DNA from: Augochlora pura
Lineage: Eukaryota; Arthropoda; Insecta; Hymenoptera; Halictidae
Length of the DNA stretch: 64,000 bases
Direction: 5' to 3'
Assembly (NCBI RefSeq): GCF_028453695.1
Contig: NC_135778.1
Span: forward strand, 3,358,166-3,422,165
Position numbers and translations under genes: made by a program. This document shows positions 50,827-62,549 of the stretch, piece after piece. Below the pieces are notes generated by a model. It ran no database searches. It was not told the origin of the DNA and saw only the letters and a list, made by a program, of their open reading frames with translations. Numbering within the stretch: the stretch's first letter is position 1; the number at the start of each line of letters is the position of its first letter.

Positions 50827-52364
50827 ATGAAATTCTTAACTAACTCGGTAAAATCTTGTGCCGCCCGCATCGGCACGCTGTCAGAATTCGAGAGGATTCC
50901 TACGGTTTGCTTCGAAACTCCGCTTCCTCTTATTTATACGAAGGTAACAATCGAATACAAAGCGTAGTACAAACAGAACTTTTATAAATCTTCATTTTTG
51001 TCTAGGGTGGATTTGTGCCACATTTAACTAATGATACTTTGGAGATGATTACCACAGAACCACAGTTTCTGTCAGTTTCATTGCCGTCTACACTATTAAT
51101 GTGTGAATCGCTGAAAGAGACTAATACGAATTTCGCAAAATTTGTCAGTATGGAGGTATGTATTCGTCTAAAAAGGATTTCTGTACCTGTTGCGAAATTT
51201 ATTTTCATTTTCGAACAAAAATCTTTCTTTCAGAAACACATCAATTTTCTCTCGGTAACCGATCCAGCATTTTTAACACGTTCAGGCTTTCAAAAGCTTG
51301 ATTGCATTTCTGTATGGAGTAGAAGTGGAAGACAACTGATGTCAGCCGATCAGTATATGGACATTGTTGAAACATTTAAACCGGATTGCTATATTGCTAT
51401 TTGTGACGGAGATACTAACATTAATAGTACTAGAAAAAGAACTTTGAAAGCTGTGAGACGTAGCAATACAATGTTACAAGAATGTTTATCCAGGCATAGC
51501 GAATCAAAAATTTTAAAATCAACAGGATTATTAGCTGGTGTTGAAGGTGGCTATGATATGGATGCTAGATTAGAATCAATAAATTATATAAAAGACAAAC
51601 CTGTGGATGGGTATGTAATAGATGGATTACATAACAATGGACCAGATGTACAAAATATTTCGGCAGAGACAGTCAAAGAGATAATAAAAAAGACTATTGT
51701 AAGTGGGAGACTTTTATATGTAAATAATCAAATAATGGGAGTAATTATTTCAGAGCATGTTACCAAATGAAAAATTGAAAGTATCAATGGGATGTTGGAA
51801 TCCATTAACAGTATTAAACCTTGTTGAATTAGGTGTAGATGTATTTGATACATCGTATCCTTATGTGGCTGCAGAGAATGCAGAAGCCTTAACATTTTTA
51901 TGTGATCACGATACCTGTAGCAATATATTACACGTCATATCATTCAATGAGAAAAGGTAATGACATTAAATGAATACATGAATTTAGTTCATAATCACTA
52001 TAGTTCTTTATTAATTATTATTTGATGGAAGGTATGAGGATGATTTTTCGCCGATATGCTCTCACTGTGAATGTCTTACATGCAAAAATCACACTAGAGC
52101 ATACATTTACCATTTGCAGAATACCAAAGAATTACTTCTTGGAATATTATTAATGATGTAAGTATTTCTTTGTATAAGTTTATATTTTAGCTTGTAATGT
52201 CTAAAATACAAACTTTCATTTACAGACACAATGTTCATCAGTATCTCGAATTCTTTAAAAATATTCGAGAAAGTATAAAAAATGACACATTCGACGAGTA
52301 CAAACAAAAAATCGCATTAAAGTTTAAAAGTAACGACAGCACCGAATCGAACGACGGCAAGTGA
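50827..52364 (+). CDS. QTRT2: Queuine tRNA-ribosyltransferase accessory subunit 2 (6 exons)
   Basis: Six exons give 1200 bases, 399 residues plus stop: 50827..50943, 51006..51155, 51234..51698, 51754..51956, 52032..52157 and 52226..52364. All introns are short (47-78 bases), GT..AG, and keep the frame. The protein starts MKFLTNSVKSCAARIGTLSE, and the TIM-barrel core includes GLLAGVEGG, DGYVIDGLHNNG and VSMGCWNPLTVLNLVELGVD. Near the C-terminus C-E-C-L-T-C is followed after 25 residues by His, the TGT-family zinc site; the zinc motif is split by the fifth intron. QTRT2 pairs with catalytic QTRT1 on the mitochondrial outer surface or in cytosol to exchange guanine-34 for queuine in tRNAs with GUN anticodons; that role is known for the family. 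The length is close to the human protein (about 415). The gene is AT-rich and converges on ZZZ3. Confidence 0.95.
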
Positions 52365-52490
52365 AAGGACCAAAGATTACGATTGCGTGATGCATTTTTA
52401 CGAATGTATGAATAATTAATTGTACTATTTATAACACTAACTTTGTAAGAATAATGGTAAAATTTAAAAAAAAAACCTATAGTATAGCTA

Positions 52491-55100
52491 TTATTCAGGT
52501 AAAAAATTCGGGTCTAGGTAATTATAGGAAGAATTGCTAAAACTTTGTGGGAAGTAGTCTAGATCATAATTTCTAGTATACTGTGGCGGTTTTATAGGTA
52601 TCAGTCTATGCAACGGGTCGTGTGATGGTTTTTCAGCTTCCAACTGTGCTACTGCACAGTCACTGCATAAATCCACTTCATCTTGGCATTCTATACAATG
52701 CCATCTCGTGCCTGTTAAAGGCTCATCTCCGCATAATGCACACTGTAAGAAAATAATNNNNNNNNNNNNNNNNNNNNNNNNNNNNNNNNNNNNNNNNNNN
52801 NNNNNNNNNNNNNNNNNNNNNNNNNNNNNNNNNNNNNNNNNNNNNNNNNNNNNNNNNNNNNNNNNNNNNNNNNNNNNNNNNNNNNNNNNNNNNNNNNNNN
52901 NNNNNNNNNNNNNNNNNNNNNNNNNNNNNNNNNNNNNNNNNNNNNNNNNNNNNNNNNNNNNNNNNNNNNNNNNNNNNNNNNNNNNNNNNNNNNNNNNNNN
53001 NNNNNNNNNNNNNNNNNNNNNNNNNNNNNNNNNNNNNNNNNNNNNNNNNNNNNNNNNNNNNNNNNNNNNNNNNNNNNNNNNNNNNNNNNNNNNNNNNNNN
53101 NNNNNNNNNNNNNNNNNNNNNNNNNNNNNNNNNNNNNNNNNNNNNNNNNNNNNNNNNNNNNNNNNNNNNNNNNNNNNNNNNNNNNNNNNNNNNNNNNNNN
53201 NNNNNNNNNNNNNNNNNNNNNNNNNNNNNNNNNNNNNNNNNNNNNNNNNNNNNNNNNTGATTTCTAGAAACTTTTTCAGGTAATTTCAAGAAACTTTTTC
53301 CTTAGCGAAAATGCAATCTGTGACTTTGTTCGTGAGTTATTAGGGAAAGACAGTGACCAATCAGAAGCGAGATTGGATCACGCGTGGCCGTTGAGTCTAT
53401 GAGCGACACTGAGCTTCGTCAAAAACATTGGTCAGTGTTTTTCGTTAATAACTCGCAAACATGATTGCAATTTCGCTAAGGAGAAATTTACTTTAAATTA
53501 TCTTTAGAACCTCTCGTCTTCTAGCAGTACCATAATTTTGGAACACCCTGTATATTCAAGCATTTAATCCTGTCGAGTCTAACTCGATATCATATAAGAC
53601 CACAATATTATTATTAAATTATTATAGGACTATAATATTATTATTACATTACACAAGACTATAATATTATTATTAAATTGTTATAGGACTATGATATTAT
53701 TATTAAATTATTATAGGACTATGATATTATTATTAAATTATTATAGGGCTATAATACTATTATTACATTATACAAGACTATAATATTACTATTAAATTAT
53801 TATAGGACTATAAAATCATTATTACATTATATAAGACTATAATATTATTATACATTATGTAAGACTTTAAGATTATATAATATCGTTATTACATCAATAT
53901 AATATATAATAATATTATTACATTACACAAGATATCAGGGTAGAAAACAAAAGGTATCTTCCTCCCTTATCTTTCATACCTTCCCGCGGCAAAACAGAAC
54001 GTCGGATCGTAATAAAAATGCTTCCGATCCGATTCATTTTTCGATCCAATAACAGCAGACCAGCGACACCAGATACAAATTTCCATCCCGACGGCGAAGG
54101 CGAGTGGACCGGTTATTACGTATCGCCGTGTTCGTTCTTACCTGGTGCCGCGACCCGTCNNNNNNNNNNNNNNNNNNNNNNNNNNNNNNNNNNNNNNNNN
54201 NNNNNNNNNNNNNNNNNNNNNNNNNNNNNNNNNNNNNNNNNNNNNNNNNNNNNNNNNNNTTACCACGTTGATGCCTGTGACCTATTCCTTTCTTAGCATC
54301 CAACTTCATTTTAGGGCCACGACCAGGAATAGGCAAGCCAGCTCTCAACAATTTAATAAAGTACTTTTGAACTCTGCTAGAAACTTGTTTCGGTGTTCTA
54401 TTGCCTATTGGACAAAACGAATGTAATTAACAGAATCAAAAAGAAGAAAATCTTTAATGAGAGTATACCTAAAGCATTAGCTATTTTAGTCCAACGTCTC
54501 ATTTCCACTTCTTCAGGTGGATATTCTATCAGCAATTCTTCCAATCTTTTCTGTTCCTCCACTGTCCATAATTGATTAAATGTCTCGGGTTTACTTTCAT
54601 CGAAAGCACGTCCTCGTACCAGAATCTAAATATTCCCAATAAATTTCATTAAACAGTTGAACTATCAGAAGTTTAACTTATATTCAATAAATAGAAGGAT
54701 ATTATACCTTTCCATTTTCCTGTTCAGTTTTTGTTTGCACATGGGGCAAAACGTGACCATGCCTGGTCTGTGGTCTAATACGCATATCAGGTACAGCTAT
54801 GTTATATTGTGACCAGTCGATATAAGGGATTTCCGCGATTTTCTGTGGTCCCGGTAATTCTGGAAGCTCACCATTCTGTATTTGTGCTACGAACGATATC
54901 GGGTCCTTCAATGCCTTAGAACGAATGGACAGCAGCTTGTCCAGATCTTCTATAGCTTGGACACGTTGTGCCTCGAGGATGACGATCGTTTTCAAAAGCG
55001 TAGTGTAATCCTTGTTTCCCTTCAACGCTAGATGATCCGACTCGAAATAAAATTCGCCTGGCTCTTCGTCTTGACACTTAATTTCCTCTTCATCTTCCAT
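52491..55100 (-). CDS. ZZZ3: ZZ-type zinc finger-containing protein 3, ATAC complex subunit (partial, gaps inside)
   Basis: Minus-strand exons seen, in order: 55100..54708 (ATG, 131 codons), 54625..54469, 54404..54264, then missing sequence, then the last exon 52742..52491 ending in TAA. The first exon encodes an acidic start and the family block FESDHLALKGNKDYTTLLKT followed by a helical LEAQRVQAIEDLDKLL segment. Exons 2-3 hold a SANT/Myb domain: LWTVEEQKRLEELL, MRRWTKIANALGNRTPKQV and VSSRVQKYFIKLLRAGLPIP. The last exon has a ZZ finger (CALC, HCIEC, CSDC, later H..H) and ends SYNYLDPNFLPE, close to the human C-terminus. ZZZ3 (Drosophila Atac1) sits in the ATAC histone acetyltransferase complex in the nucleus, and its ZZ domain reads the histone H3 tail. 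The stretch between the SANT and ZZ exons probably lies in the 500-N gap. A MITE and an AT-rich tandem array lie between the two gaps. Confidence 0.92.
52758..53257. other. Assembly gap, 500 N, inside ZZZ3
   Basis: A run of exactly 500 N just upstream (in gene direction) of the ZZ-finger exon; it probably hides the exon between the SANT and ZZ domains and the left end of the intronic MITE. Confidence 0.99.
53258..53553. mobile_element. MITE inside a ZZZ3 intron, left end lost in a gap
   Basis: Arms at about 53277-53361 and 53426-53500 are inverted copies (ccttagcgaaaatgcaatc against gattgcaatttcgctaagg; gtgagttatta against taataactcg; gtgaccaat against attggtcagtg). The right terminus reads ggaacaccctgtata, a common mariner/Tc1-like end in hymenopteran genomes. 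The gap begins where the left terminus should be. Confidence 0.65.
53575..53935. repeat. AT-rich tandem array of about 32-34-bp units
   Basis: Around ten variants of gactataatattattattaa with alternating attattatag or acattacacaa endings follow the MITE within the ZZZ3 intron. Confidence 0.8.
54160..54259. other. Assembly gap, 100 N, inside ZZZ3
   Basis: A run of exactly 100 N beginning five bases past the donor of the third ZZZ3 exon. Confidence 0.99.
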
Positions 55101-55216
55101 CGCTAATCAAACTGTTAGCGCTGTCAGGCTACACGCGTGTACAGTGTGTCACACCTTAACCTAAATTATTTGTCAAAATAAGACAACCGACATGCAAAAC
55201 GGCCTATCAAATAGGA

Positions 55217-55507
55217 ATGACAGAAACACATCTATTCCCATTAGCGGTAAACGTTCCTTTCAGCGAACAATTCACGTTTGAAAAGGAAAGGAGAACACGA
55301 TCGTTAATAATCGCAGAAGCGACCATAGGTACGTATTCACCGGATCATCCCTTGCATTCGAAAGGCACGTGTACTGCCGAGCGCTCCATTAAATTATTAT
55401 CTTCAGTCGAGATAGCAGATTACATCGCGCATTTTACAATCTATATTTACGATCGTAATCCTAATTTAATTTCCACGTTCTTAATCGATACTCGGCTATC
55501 GCGATAG
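55217..55507 (+). CDS. Small open frame divergent from ZZZ3, doubtful
   Basis: An ATG-initiated frame of 96 residues (start MTETHLFPLAVNVPF) begins 116 bases from the ZZZ3 start on the opposite strand. It has no recognisable domain, signal peptide or membrane segment, and no splice evidence was found. The position is where a bidirectional promoter could drive a transcript, but a frame of this length arises easily by chance, so I keep it only as a candidate. Confidence 0.12.
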   Translation: MTETHLFPLAVNVPFSEQFTFEKERRTRSLIIAEATIGTYSPDHPLHSKGTCTAERSIKLLSSVEIADYIAHFTIYIYDRNPNLISTFLIDTRLSR

Positions 55508-57238
55508 ATACCCGCAAATAAGCTTTTTAGATTCGAAGAAAATATAGCGATAGAAAGGAGTTCGTGCACCGGTGATTTTTTATCGTATTTATTTAAAATG
55601 TACAGTGGCACTCATATATGTATACATGTTCTTAAAGCTTTTTCTGTCATTCCAAGTGATAATAAAATTTAAGAAAACAGTTTCATCATTATCCGGTAAA
55701 CTAATCCCTATATCATTAAAAAAAATTCAAAAGCAGTAGTCTAGTTTTGAAAAAAAGTACCGCTTTTCAAGAATAATATAAATTAAGAAATTTTTAATTA
55801 TATCCTGTGACAAAATGATTTTAACAGTCTATCGTATATGCATTATCAGTTTCTGTGATTTTCAATAAAATTTTTAAACATGTCCGGAATTTTATAAATC
55901 CAATTACGAAAGTTTATTATGAACAATACGTCCGCGAAGAACCGCACGACACGTCATTGCGTTCGGCTTTAAACCTTGCCCTAACGTTCATCCATGCAAA
56001 TCTCATTGTAAGTTTGATAAACCGGAGTGACGCATGCTATCGCCATAAATAATAATTTTCCGGTTAAATCGTTGACAAACGAAGGATAGAAACAACGGAG
56101 CGAAGAAGCATTGTACGAGAGACATTGTCCATCGAACTAACGTCGTTATAGTATCATTATCTTATCGAAGTTACCTATTTCTTACAAAACCTCGGCGGTG
56201 CACGCCGAGCTGTCCGCACGGTGAAAGCGTCATGGTGACGTGCTCCAACCCCCCGTCATGTTTATGATCCTCAAATAATTCCACAGTTCACATAAATCAA
56301 ATGAACCAATAATTTGACAATGGAATATGACTCATTGCGAATACACAAGCGAGGACCTGAAATGTTTGATAATTACTCGTGATGAAAACATTTGACATTA
56401 ATTTACAGCAACTGGAGATAAATAAAATACTATTCCAAATAGTAGACAGTCTGTTAAATGGTTCAAGAACCCTTCTTTAAATAGTATCTCATTTGAAAAC
56501 TGTTCAAATGACATTTTATTTAAAGGATGCTGAAAATAACTGAGATCACTCTTCTGTATACAAAATAAATTGATCAATTATGAAATTGCAGAACAATAAT
56601 ATCTGATTTTCTTTGCATAACGATTGCAAAGAAATCAGATATTATATATCAGTTATTACTTCATTGCCGCGATCTTGCTAAAGTACTATTTTATCTCAAC
56701 ATCATCCACCGCTCTAATTGACATTTTAAACATTCCTCTCTCAACATTTTCTCTCCCGTTTCGATCCATAAGTTTCGACTAAACCTGTTAATCGCTCGTT
56801 ATTCATCGGCCGGCCGATGGTACCCATCGGCATCGTATCATTTCGGCCGACATTCGAAAATTCGTCAACAACGCCTCGGCCACCGGTTGTGACAAATATT
56901 GGTAGCGACCGTTCGTGCCACGGGGGTACGGGGTATAACCTTATCAGGGGAATCATTCCGAGTCCGTAAAAATAAGCGGCTAGCTGACCCGTTAACACTT
57001 CAGTCTCGGTCTGGACATCTTCCGATAGCGTCGCACGCGGTCTTCGATCTGGCACGAGGAAGCCAGCCGTTCCGTCGTGTCTCCGTCGTGAGAAAATTAG
57101 TGGCGAACTTGGCCTAGAATATCGGGCTAGAGGGTCCGAACGATGGACCTTTGAGTCGCGGAAACGTGACCGCGCGACGATAAATCGGTTGATCGGTGCT
57201 CCTTGTGATCGCGTTCCGTCGACGGAACCCCAAGAAAA
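55508..57238. other. Intergenic region before the transporter gene
   Basis: AT-rich to about 56,740 with the hairpin at 56598, then a GC-richer block (56,800-57,238) that fits the promoter and 5' UTR of the transporter. No gene supported. Confidence 0.4.
56598..56643. other. Near-perfect hairpin, 20/19-base arms, 7-base loop
   Basis: aatatctgattttctttgca, loop taacgat, then tgcaaagaaatcagatatt. The arms pair fully except one bulged T. It lies about 600 bases upstream of the transporter start codon. The stem is shorter than usual for a pre-miRNA, so a palindromic repeat is at least as likely. Confidence 0.6.
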
Positions 57239-60200
57239 ATGGTCCAGGACCAGGAAAAGGGAGGCGGTAAGGTCGCGCTGAAACGGGAGCTCGGCCTCTT
57301 CAGCGCCGTCAACATCATTTTGGCTGTCATGATCGGTAAGAGATCGGCGTGTCTGTGATCGAACATAATTCGGACGAACTTTTCAATTGGCACATAACTC
57401 TGGAAGTGTCAAACGGTCCATTTCAGATCTCTTGTCATAACTATACCTCCGTGACAAATTATTAGCTCTCAGAATTAAAAATTTACCGCTTCGCCGGCTT
57501 TAAGTAATATAACATCTTTCGTTCGTTTCTATTTGTGCTACAAGTTCCATGTTTTTAAAAAATAACGTTATAAATATAAAATAATACATATATTGATTTT
57601 AAGCAAAAATGAATTATTCTACAATTTGTTGTGCTCCAATTTTTTAAAAGCGCGTGCGGTAATAAATGCGAGCGGTTTGTACAAAGACGGTACTGCAAAT
57701 GTTAACCGCAGAAGACAAAAGGGCTGTTTCCGGTGCCAAGGTGTTGCAAAGAAATTTTCTTCCGAGCAAAGGTGATTACACGGTAAATTAGACGTCGGAC
57801 TAAAACGCTGATACAGAAAATTGAAATTCGAGATTCTGCCCGCGCATGTGCCGAGCTGTTCCTTTCCCGCGACGTGACTTCCCGCTTTTCAAACTGTACA
57901 AATAACGATTACAACTTTCAGCGGAGCGATTACTGGCACGCTTAATACGGTTACCGAAGGTTTCGAGCGTCTACCGTGTTATCGATAAATCAAAACTTAT
58001 ATAACGAAGGTTCTTCTGGTGCTCTGCTGGAGAGCTTTCGAACGGCTGCGACCAGTATCTAATAAAATCGATTTGTTCTTTGCGCAGAGAAAATAGCTCT
58101 CTGGCGCTCAAACGAAAAATGGCGACATGGAAACAAGATAATAGATTACAGAAATATTTTAAATAATTTTAGACGATCATACAGACTATTTACAAACTTT
58201 TAGAAAAATAATGTTCGGTAAAGAAGTTACGAGGCTATAACGGAGAATCGGTGGGCAAACATGTTTGATGCAGCTACAGTTCGCGGGAAATTTTTCAAGG
58301 AAACAAGACCGACTCCGGAGACTATTAATTTATGTGCTAACGTGAAAGAGCACCGGCGTGTTTTACGTAGATCGACGGAGTTTTGACGCGCGTTCGAGTC
58401 ACGGGGCGCATTCGACACCGAATTACGCGGGACGGCGCGTGCGAAAGCAATTATTTGCGTTGGGACACGTGTCGCCGGTCCGATTCAAATGTCGTGCGAT
58501 CGGCACTGAAACGATAGAAAATTCTCGGTAACAGGTCCAGATCCATCCGAATCGAATTATACGCTAACGAAATGATGAATCTCTGCGGCGGCACGACCGA
58601 TACCGGCCGCAGACAGTTGGTTCATTGTCTCCCGATCGGCCCAACGCGGTCGATCGACTATGACGAAATATTGCAAATATCCTCCTTTGTGCACCCGCCG
58701 GCTACATATTGGCGATAGATAGCGGCCGTGTTATGGCCGTTTATCAGAACGTTTTACACGGTTCAATGCGGTAATTAGCAAGAAAATTGTGATATTCGTA
58801 GAGCGACGGACAGACTCGATTGGTTCCTAAGGCGGCGGTGTTCAAGACCAGTTATCAGTAATTGCATAATTGCGTGGATCTGAATACGGTTCGGCTTTTA
58901 CACTAATAATGACCCACGCGAGTTCCTACGAGCTGTTAATAGGGTGTCAAAGAGCCTGCGCAGATTCTCACGACCGCTGCCGAGAGTTCCGTTTAAGCTG
59001 TTGAACGCTATTGTCATTGCCACGAGAACAGAATACACGTCGCTCGTTTCTTGTTCCGAGAAACGACAACTCAGCTGTGCTGAGTCTACCGAACGAGAAA
59101 ACTTAGCCGATTTGTAACTAGCGATATACAGACAAGTAGCCGCGACGGACTATTTTTATCGTCGGTCCATTACGACGAACACTTGTCTCTTATATCGGAC
59201 AATTATTCGTGGCATTTCTTAAAACCGTTAAGCTCGGATTAGGCCCCATTTAGACGTTAAGCAGCACTGAAAGTATTTCTTGATCCGCGTGTCACGCGTT
59301 AATATGATACTTTGAACTTTTAGTTTTTAGCGACGAGACGTACGTGACTTTTGAGACAGCAAAGCTCGCGCACGGATCATCGAAGTCTCGTGAAAGTTGA
59401 ATCGTCCGATTGCGGCATCTTCGAGAAATACAGAAGCTATCGAATTATCATGTTGATTTTACCCAACGGAGCACGAACGTTCACAATCATCAATCCAGTA
59501 ACCCCATTCGAGTCCACGAGTACAAAGCCTCGATATACTTTATCTAAGACATTACGCTACAATCAAATTGAGTGCTCAAACATCTAGATTCTAGATTATC
59601 CTGGTGTAATCCGGTCGATCTGGTTCGATCGGGATTATTGGGAACGTGAAAGAAAAAGAAATACAGTACAATAGGCGGACGAGGTCTCTCTCGTGTCCTA
59701 TGATTTCATCCCCTGTCCGTGAAAATTAGTTGAGAACATCGTGTTGCGCCTATAGAAGCTAGTAATTATGAAAACTGACGTAACATTTCAGTAATTATGC
59801 GTACTAGTTTGACACGATTAGGAATCAAGGGGGTTAATCAAGGTTAATTACTGACCCACACGCACGAGCATTACGAGACATCCTTCCCAAGTATATATGC
59901 CGCTGATTTTAATCAACTTTTCCAGACCGGCAAATCTGTCGTCCTTTCATTTCGTCTGTGAAATGCGGTGCTAATAAATCATAGCATTCAGTGTCCGAAT
60001 CTCTATCTCGTGAATGATTTATCTACGAATATAACTGTGACAAACTTCCCGATAATGAAGAATTAATTAATCGTTGCCGATAGTATTTGAATCTTAAATA
60101 CAGTTTTATGAAGCAATGTAAAATCTTGAAATTAATTTGTTACCGATTTGTTCTCTTTGATCCCAAAAGTCGCATCATTTTTCGATCGATGAAAAAAAAA

Positions 60201-62549
60201 ATTCACTTTAATGATACAGTCAATTAAATTTAAAATTCTTAAAACTTCAATTAAAATTCGAATTATAAAATGCTGAATTAATTGTTCGAAATTATTTGGA
60301 AAGGTTAAATACTTAATGCGAACAGTTCTCGAAAGTATACCTTTCAGGAAAATAAAATTATCAACGATCTCCTGCATACCTTTGGTATCTGAAGTGAAAC
60401 TTGTGTTGAGCAACATGTTGGTATATTATACTGATTATGCTGCTGAATAAGCTGTACGTGACCGTTTCTTAATACCGCCGTATAATTTCCTTTGTTTCCG
60501 ACGAATCGGCAATATTTTTCCATAATTCCGACAGCAGTAATTATCGATAATTTACAACAACAACAACAACAAAATCTGGAAAAGATACACTTGCTAATTA
60601 TAACTAATTGGAATTATAACTACGTTGGAATAAAAAAATCTTCAGATTATTGAACTCGTAAAGAGTATTGAAGCGATCGTAAAACGAGTTCGTTTCGAGC
60701 CAATGCATCATTATTATATCTAGCAATTTTATCTGCCGCGAGTTTGATAATCGTACAAATATCCGTAGCTCATTCTTCAAACAGAAAGATTTACATAATA
60801 CGGGGCAGAGATTATGCTTATCACAATTCGCACACAGTGAAGCGCCTGTGATTACTAATTGATTCCGTGCTATAGCTTTTTTTCAAAAAAGATTACTACA
60901 TGTCACATACTTTTATAAAGGAATGGCTCTTTAAAAATGTATTGAGCTGATGATCTTGTTTCAACAGAGATATAATAGTGCAAATGTAGTATAGTGTAGT
61001 CTAAATAATTTGGTAATTTAAAAGTCATGCTAGACCAAGCTTTTTCGAATATTTCTATATATTCCAAGTATCTTCTAACGCAATTGATAGCTTTTAATCT
61101 TTTCGCTTCAAGGTTCCGGAATCTTCGTGTCACCCACCAGCGCCCTCGAAAGATCAGGATCAGTGGGCTTCTGTCTAGTAGTCTGGATTGTTTGCGGCGT
61201 GCTGTCTCTGCTGGGGGCTCTGGCGTTTGCCGAATTGAGTACAGTGGTTCCGCGGTCAGGTGCCGAATATGCATACTTCATTGAAGCGTTCTCACCCTTG
61301 CACGAATATGCTGGCCAGATACCAGCGTTCATATGTTCTTGGGTCTATGTGATTTTGCTGAGGCCGGCTGAAGTGGCGGTGGTCATGTTGACATTCGCGG
61401 AGTACAGCGTGCAACCCTTCTCCCATTATCTAAGCGACCTACCAGAGGAGCGGATGCAACATTTGAAGAAGCTGATCGCTATATTAGCTCTTGGACTGAT
61501 CACGTTCATCAATTTGACCAGCGTGAAGCTCTACGTGAAAGTGCAGAATATATTCACAGTTTGCAAGGTGGTTGCCTGCATGGTGGTAATTGCTGGTGGA
61601 GCATGGTGGCTCTGGTGCGGTCATACAGAGCTTCTGGATAAACCATTCCATGGTACTACCACTTCCACCGGTGACATAGCTCTGGCCTTTTACAGCGGAT
61701 TATGGGCTTACGATGGCTGGACGTCTGCTGCCATTGTTACAGAAGAAGTACAAAGGCCAGAAGTCAATATTCTCAGAAGTATTTTAATCGCTGTACCTCT
61801 AATCACTGTGCTCTACGTTGCAATGAACTTAATGTACATGGCTGTATTAACGATGCCAGAAATGGTCAGTGCTCCAGCTGTTGCTGTGGTCTGGGCTGAC
61901 AAAGCTCTACCTTCTTGGCTAGGATTTGCGATTCCTCTTGGCGTAGCTTTGTCTACGTTCGGCTGCAGTTTAAGCATTCAGTTTGGAGTGTCGAGGCTTT
62001 GCTACGTGGCTGGAGGAGAGGGCCATGTACCGAGAGTGTTCAGTTTCGTTCACATTGAAAAGATGACTCCAGCCGCGGCTGTAGCATTCCAAGGAATCCT
62101 GGCATTATTTTTCATGCTTGTTGGAAACATAAATGCGCTGATTGAGTTTGCCAGTTTCTTAATCTGGGTATTTTATGGATTCGCTATGGTGGCACTGATA
62201 ATCTTGAGGAATACAAAGCCAGACGCACCCAGACCGTACAAGGTGCCGATTGTAATACCGTGGTTGGTATTGGGTGTCTCCATCTTCTTAGCTGTGACGC
62301 CGATTGTGTCCGAGCCAACGCCTAAATACCTCTTTGCTTTATTATTTATTTTATTTGGTCTTGTCATTTATCACATATACGTGTACAAGAAAGCCAGAAG
62401 TTCTTTGGCGGGTGAGTATAATCAAGTGTAACAAAGCATTTCCATGATAAGTACAGCAATCTTGATTTACATTCGTTTTTTTTTCAGCCAAGATCACGTA
62501 CCTGATCCAAGCCTTATGTTTAGTTGTTGCCCCAGATAAAGAAGACTGA
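57239..62549 (+). CDS. SLC7A9-like: b(0,+)-type amino acid transporter 1-like (SLC7 family, 3 exons)
   Basis: Exons 57239..57335, 61113..62411 and 62488..62549 total 1458 bases, 485 residues plus stop, with GT..AG introns of 3777 and 76 bases. Exon 1 ends inside the Gly codon of the substrate-site motif, so splicing yields VMIGSGIFVSPTSALERSGS, the GSG signature of SLC7 APC-fold exchangers. About 12 membrane segments follow, with family blocks such as GALAFAELSTVVPRSGAEYA, LAFYSGLWAYDGW and EEVQRPEVNI. The last exon encodes a short cytosolic tail ending VVAPDKED, resembling the SLC7A9 C-terminus. The length equals the family norm. The loop between membrane segments 3 and 4 (around SVQPFSHYLSDLPEE) shows no cysteine, although heavy-chain-linked SLC7 members carry one there. 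The exact insect orthologue is inferred, not shown. A stop-proximal readthrough form would end GEYNQV if the second intron were kept. Confidence 0.92.
57336..61112 (+). other. First intron of the SLC7A9-like gene
   Basis: A 3777-base intron (donor GTAAGA, acceptor CTTCAAG). It is gene-free as far as I can see; GC-rich patches at 58,400-59,150 could be regulatory but show no recognisable motif. Confidence 0.8.
60559..60571. repeat. Short CAA repeat
   Basis: Four to five copies of CAA in intron 1 of the transporter gene. Confidence 0.7.
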
